64,000 bases of DNA from contig NZ_WEGK01000019.1 of the NCBI RefSeq assembly GCF_009604405.1, forward strand, positions 1 through 64,000. The letters run 5' to 3'. This document shows positions 61,076 to 64,000 of this stretch, piece by piece (within the stretch, counting starts at the first letter, position 1; each line of letters begins with the position of its first letter). This DNA is from Nocardia macrotermitis. GTDB taxonomy: Bacteria; Actinomycetota; Actinomycetes; Mycobacteriales; Mycobacteriaceae. The notes beneath the pieces were generated by a model. The model was given only the letters and a program-made list of their open reading frames with translations. It did not search any database and had not been told where the DNA came from. A program made the position numbers and the translations under genes.

Positions 61076-61516
61076 ATGGCCGATTCACCCGACATCCGCG
61101 TCGGTACCGCGGAACGTGAGACCGCCATGCGGCGACTCTCCGATCATTTCGCCGCCGGGCGACTCTCGGTCGCCGAATTCGACGAGCGCAGCGCGGTGAT
61201 CGCGGCCGCGGTCACCCGTGGTGATCTGGTCCAGGTGTTCACCGATCTGCCAGAGCCGGTCGCCGCGCCGCAACAGCCTGCCCCGCAGACGCCGCCGCAG
61301 CAGCATCGCGGCGGGAAACAGGAGTTGCGTGGCGCGGTGATGGGGTTGAGCGTCCTCGCCGCCCTGGTGCTGTTCTTCGTCTTCCATACGTGGATCTGCT
61401 TCCTGTTGATTCCCGCCGCGGGAATCCTGCTCGGCGCGTTCGGCCAGACCGGGTCGCACGATCCGGGACGTCGGGGGCGGCGTGCGGCCCGCCGCGACCG
61501 ACGGCGGGGGCGGTAG
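61076..61516 (+). CDS. DUF1707-domain membrane protein
   Basis: A 146-residue protein with an N-terminal DUF1707/SHOCT-like domain: DIRVGTAERETAMRRLSDHF and AAGRLSVAEFDERSAVIAAA, conserved in actinobacteria. A Pro/Gln linker follows, then two hydrophobic segments (GLSVLAALVLFFVFHTW and FLLIPAAGILLGAFG) and an Arg-rich tail. Function is unknown; members are often linked to cell-surface regulation. Its TAG stop is directly followed by the ATG of the next gene. Divergent from the kinase with about 160 bases between. Confidence 0.82.
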   Translation: MADSPDIRVGTAERETAMRRLSDHFAAGRLSVAEFDERSAVIAAAVTRGDLVQVFTDLPEPVAAPQQPAPQTPPQQHRGGKQELRGAVMGLSVLAALVLFFVFHTWICFLLIPAAGILLGAFGQTGSHDPGRRGRRAARRDRRRGR

Positions 61517-61855
61517 ATGGAACCCGTCGAGATCAACGCGGGCAGTTGGTATCTGCGCGCCCTGCGTGCCGACGATCGCATCGACGACCGCCCGGCCCTG
61601 GCCGACGGCGGCATCACCGATCCGGACCACGTCGCCCGGCGCACCCTCGAATGGGAACAGGAGACCGGCTACTCGTGGGCCGTCTGCGAGCCCACCACCG
61701 CCGAACTCGTCGCCGAGATCGCGGTGACGCCGAATTCCGATGGTACGGCGACTATTTCGGGCTGGGCCCGCGAAGGTCGTTCCGCCGCACTGGAAACCGG
61801 TGAGACCGCGGTACGCCGCTTCGTCTCCGGTGCGCTGGGGCTGCGCCTGCTCTGA
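61517..61855 (+). CDS. small GNAT-like protein (short acetyltransferase homologue)
   Basis: A 112-residue protein. The stretch ARRTLEWEQETGYSWAVCEP, then TTAELVAEIAVTPNSDGTAT, resembles the middle of GNAT acetyltransferases (W-A-V/C... E-I-G). It is too short for a full GNAT domain and lacks a clear acetyl-CoA Q/RxxGxG/A loop, so it is either a decayed or a minimal member. It is translationally adjacent (0 bases) to the DUF1707 gene. I regard the functional call as weak. Confidence 0.55.
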   Translation: MEPVEINAGSWYLRALRADDRIDDRPALADGGITDPDHVARRTLEWEQETGYSWAVCEPTTAELVAEIAVTPNSDGTATISGWAREGRSAALETGETAVRRFVSGALGLRLL

Positions 61856-62117
61856 CGTCCGAGCGGGCACGTCCACCTCCGGTCGGTGGCCTCGGTCCAT
61901 CGAAATAAGCTGCGCGACAACGTAACAGCGGCTTCCGATGGTGAGCCGATCAGCGTTGTCCACACCGCGTCCGGGCAACCTGCCGGCATGCGTTGTCGCC
62001 CAGCGGGTTACGGGTGCGTGATCGCCGCGCTGTCCCGGTTGCCCGGAAAATCACTGTCTTGTGCCGAATATCCGCGCTACGGTAGTGATCTGAATCCGAG
62101 CTGAGGGGAGGCACGGT

Positions 62118-62333
62118 ATGTGGGAGTGGAGCAGAACCGTCACCGAGAGGGCCGTCGCGGCGGGATGGATCGGTCGGGGCGTGCGGGAGCCGCAGCCGAC
62201 GATCCTGGACCCGGAGCCGTGGGCCGAGGCGCAGGAACAGCGGGAGCAGCCGGGCGAGCGTTCCGGCGATCACCGAGACGGCGACATGTTCGCCGGGGCA
62301 TCCGCGATGAGCAGCTATTGCCTCGCAGGCTGA
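62118..62333 (+). CDS. hypothetical 71-residue protein
   Basis: An ATG at 62118 has a strong AGGGGAGG six bases upstream, in a spacer of about 260 bases otherwise without genes. The product (MWEWSRTVTERAVAAGWIGR...) is hydrophilic and Glu/Arg/Gln-rich in the middle, without a membrane segment; third positions are GC-rich as in real genes here. No family is recognised. A strong terminator hairpin follows 12 bases after its stop, which supports it as an expressed unit. Confidence 0.55.
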   Translation: MWEWSRTVTERAVAAGWIGRGVREPQPTILDPEPWAEAQEQREQPGERSGDHRDGDMFAGASAMSSYCLAG

Positions 62334-62345
62334 GCCGATGAGCGC

Positions 62346-62382
62346 CGAGGGCGTCGCATCCATCGTGGATGCGACGCCCTCG
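62346..62382 (+). terminator. strong hairpin upstream of birA
   Basis: CGAGGGCGTCGCATCCA (62346-62362) pairs perfectly with TGGATGCGACGCCCTCG (62366-62382), a 17-base stem with a 3-base loop. It follows the small gene at 62118 and precedes birA by about 50 bases. Confidence 0.85.
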
Positions 62383-62430
62383 CCGCGTCCGGACGCGTTC
62401 GCGCGCCGGGGCCGGTGTAGCCTGCCAGAC

Positions 62431-63234
62431 GTGCACAGGCCCCCCTTGGACATCGCTGAGCTGCGACGGAGCATTGCCGAATCACCGGATCCGGCGTTCT
62501 TCTCACGGATCGACGTGGTCGAGTCGACCGGATCCACCAACGCCGATCTGGTCGCGCGGGCCGCCGACCCGGCGGCGGATGGGCACGTGCTGCTCGCCGA
62601 GGCCCAGGAGCGCGGGCGGGGACGTCACGACCGGGTGTGGTCGAGTCCGCCGCGGGCGCAACTGGCATTGTCGATGCTGGTCCGTCCGGCCGGTATCGCC
62701 CCGGCCGCACTGGGCTGGCTGCCGCTGCTGACCGGGGTGGCGGTGGTGGACGCGGTGCGCGAGGCGACCGGACTGAACGCGAATCTCAAGTGGCCCAACG
62801 ACATTCTCATCGAGGGCCGCAAGGTCTCGGGCATCCTGGCCGAGGTCGCCTCCCCGGGGGCCGCGCCCGCGGTGGTGATCGGCGTCGGGCTGAATGTCAG
62901 TCTGACGCAAGAGGAATTGCCCGTTCCGCACGCCACGTCGCTGACGCTGTCCGGCGCGGACGAGGTCGATCGTACCGCGCTGACGCTGTCGATCCTGCGG
63001 CAGTTCGCCGCGCGGTTCACCGCGTGGCGCGACGCGCGGTGGGACACGATGGATCTGGCGCGGCGGTACCGCGCACGCTGCATCACCCTCGGTGCCGAGG
63101 TGCGAGCCGAATTGCCCGGCGGCGAAGTACTTCTCGGCATCGCGACCGATGTGGACGAGGTCGGTCGCCTGCTCATCGGGAACCGGGCGGTCTCGGCGGG
63201 CGACGTCACCCACCTGCGCCCGGTCGAACAGTAG
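62431..63234 (+). CDS. birA: biotin--[acetyl-CoA-carboxylase] ligase
   Basis: Attaches biotin to the Lys of EAMKMENP in AccA3. The 267 residues contain the biotin-adenylate loop QERGRGRHDRVWSSPP (GRGRxxR type), NLKWPNDILIEGRKVSGIL and GVGLNVSLT, plus a C-terminal SH3-like segment (GAEVRAELPGGEVLLGIATD). No N-terminal helix-turn-helix is present, so it is not a repressor. GTG 62431 (VHRPPLDIAEL) is chosen over the open frame back to 62338, which overlaps the hairpin. It is close to accA3, its substrate gene. Confidence 0.93.
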   Translation: MHRPPLDIAELRRSIAESPDPAFFSRIDVVESTGSTNADLVARAADPAADGHVLLAEAQERGRGRHDRVWSSPPRAQLALSMLVRPAGIAPAALGWLPLLTGVAVVDAVREATGLNANLKWPNDILIEGRKVSGILAEVASPGAAPAVVIGVGLNVSLTQEELPVPHATSLTLSGADEVDRTALTLSILRQFAARFTAWRDARWDTMDLARRYRARCITLGAEVRAELPGGEVLLGIATDVDEVGRLLIGNRAVSAGDVTHLRPVEQ

Positions 63235-63249
63235 TCGCCGGCGCGACGG

Positions 63250-64000
63250 CTACACCGTCACCAACGCCCGCGCCGCCTCCCGCGCCAGCAGCCGATCGCG
63301 CTGTTCCTCGAACTTGCGCACATCGCTCTCCTGCTTGGTCAGATAGGCCGCGAGCTGCTCGCGTGCCTGCTCACCGCGCGGCCCGAAATCGTTGCGCTCG
63401 AAGATCCGCCACTGCTTGAGCACCGGCAACACCACTTCCTCGTGATGCTGGCGCAGGTCGTAGATGCCGTGCTTGGCCATCATCGCGCCGTTGCGGCGGA
63501 AGTTGGGCATCCCGTAGCCGGGCATGGTGAAGTTGGTGAGCACCTTGACAATCGCCTCGATCTGCTGATCCGGCACCAGGTCCAGCGCCGCCGCGCACAA
63601 TGTGCGGTAGAAGATCATGTGCAGGTTCTCGTCCAGGGCCACCCGCTGCAACATGCGATCGGCGATCGGATCGTCGCAGACCTTGCCCGTATTGCGGTGT
63701 GAGACACGGGTTGCCAGCTCCTGGAAGGTCACATAGGCGACATTGTCCAGGAACCCGCCCCAGTCGTCGGGGGAGTGCGCGCCGTTGGTCATGTGGATCA
63801 TCCGAGCCTGTTCCAGCGCAACGGGATCCACCGCGCGGGTGACCACCAGGTAGTCGCGGATGACGATGCCGTGCCGGTTCTCCTCGGCGGTCCAGCGCCC
63901 GACCCAGGTGCCCCAGGCCCCATCCTGCGAGAAGTTCTCGGCGATCTCGCGGTGATAGGACGGCAGGTTGTCCTCGGTGAGCAGGTTGGTGATCATCGCG
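63250..64000 (-). CDS. acyl-ACP desaturase (DesA-type), 3' part; 5' end outside window
   Basis: The frame is open to the window edge, so the N-terminus is missing; at least 250 residues are visible. It is a soluble di-iron stearoyl-ACP-type desaturase: WTAEENRHGIVIRDYLVV and VALDENLHMIFYRTL carry the two ExxH iron motifs. AVDPVALEQARMIHM and NFTMPGYGMPNFRRNGAMMA are typical of mycobacterial DesA1/DesA2. It introduces double bonds into ACP-bound acyl chains, possibly meromycolate precursors. Convergent with birA, 15 bases apart. Confidence 0.9.
   Translation of the reverse strand, partial: AMITNLLTEDNLPSYHREIAENFSQDGAWGTWVGRWTAEENRHGIVIRDYLVVTRAVDPVALEQARMIHMTNGAHSPDDWGGFLDNVAYVTFQELATRVSHRNTGKVCDDPIADRMLQRVALDENLHMIFYRTLCAAALDLVPDQQIEAIVKVLTNFTMPGYGMPNFRRNGAMMAKHGIYDLRQHHEEVVLPVLKQWRIFERNDFGPRGEQAREQLAAYLTKQESDVRKFEEQRDRLLAREAARALVTV

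Noticed and set aside
1..64000. tRNA, rRNA, IS elements, integrases or phage genes
   Set aside because: None recognised on either strand; NRPS and accessory genes show no flanking mobile-element signatures.

Overview
The window is strongly GC-rich, densely coded actinobacterial chromosome. The gene content points to a mycolic-acid actinomycete, most likely Nocardia or a close relative: it has the AccA3/AccD5/AccE5 acyl-CoA carboxylase set with BirA, LpdA, a lysine 6-aminotransferase with its LrpA regulator and Pcd dehydrogenase, an EspC-like type VII substrate, a soluble acyl-ACP desaturase, and secreted Pro-rich proteins. From memory of the Mycobacterium tuberculosis map, most core genes are collinear, in flipped orientation, with the block Rv3330 to Rv3279: dacB1, sdhCDAB, cdd-deoA-add, Rv3311, upp, pmmB-deoD, amiB1-amiA1, Rv3304, lpdA, glpD2, nei-lhr, pcd, lrpA-lat, accD5-accE5-maf, sseA, accA3, birA. 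The accD5-to-accA3 block is inverted relative to that map, and the sigF cluster that I expect beside lat is absent.

Layout. 1-4.5 kb: a broken prmC end fused against a truncated D,D-carboxypeptidase gene, an MFS exporter/TetR pair and phenylalanine hydroxylase. 4.8-8.4 kb: sdhCDAB. 8.7-12.4 kb: nucleoside salvage (cdd, deoA, add). 12.4-22.0 kb: one 3.2k-residue NRPS gene that stops inside its third adenylation domain and carries three internal tandem-repeat expansions. 22.4-25.8 kb: an Rv3311-like gene and a four-gene type VII secretion-linked operon with an NlpC/P60 hydrolase. 25.9-34.8 kb: upp, pmmB, punA, rnz, a crotonase, two M20 amidohydrolases and a gamma-glutamylcyclotransferase-like gene. 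34.9-42.5 kb: lpdA, two repeat-rich exported or membrane proteins, an aminotransferase and glpD. 42.5-52.3 kb: nei, lhr and the lysine-catabolism set (pcd, lrpA, lat). 52.6-64 kb: the acyl-CoA carboxylase genes, maf, sseA, a Ser/Thr kinase, birA and the 3' part of a desaturase gene.

How the genes connect. cdd, deoA, add, upp, punA and pmmB form a nucleoside and sugar-phosphate salvage set. lat and pcd turn lysine into 2-aminoadipate under a divergent LrpA. accD5, accE5 and accA3, with BirA as the biotinylating enzyme, supply malonyl- or methylmalonyl-type extender units for cell-envelope lipids. lhr and nei are DNA-repair partners in one operon.

The most unusual property is a high density of minisatellite-like tandem arrays. 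Inside genes the repeat units are 24, 42, 45, 54 and 177 bp, all multiples of three: NRPS three times, pmmB, and the membrane protein at 37.9 kb. Between genes they are 14, about 21, 22 and 62 bp, and three of those four arrays abut a stop codon. The same process seems to act on the whole region, with coding frame as the filter. No tRNA, rRNA, IS element, integrase or CRISPR array was recognised.
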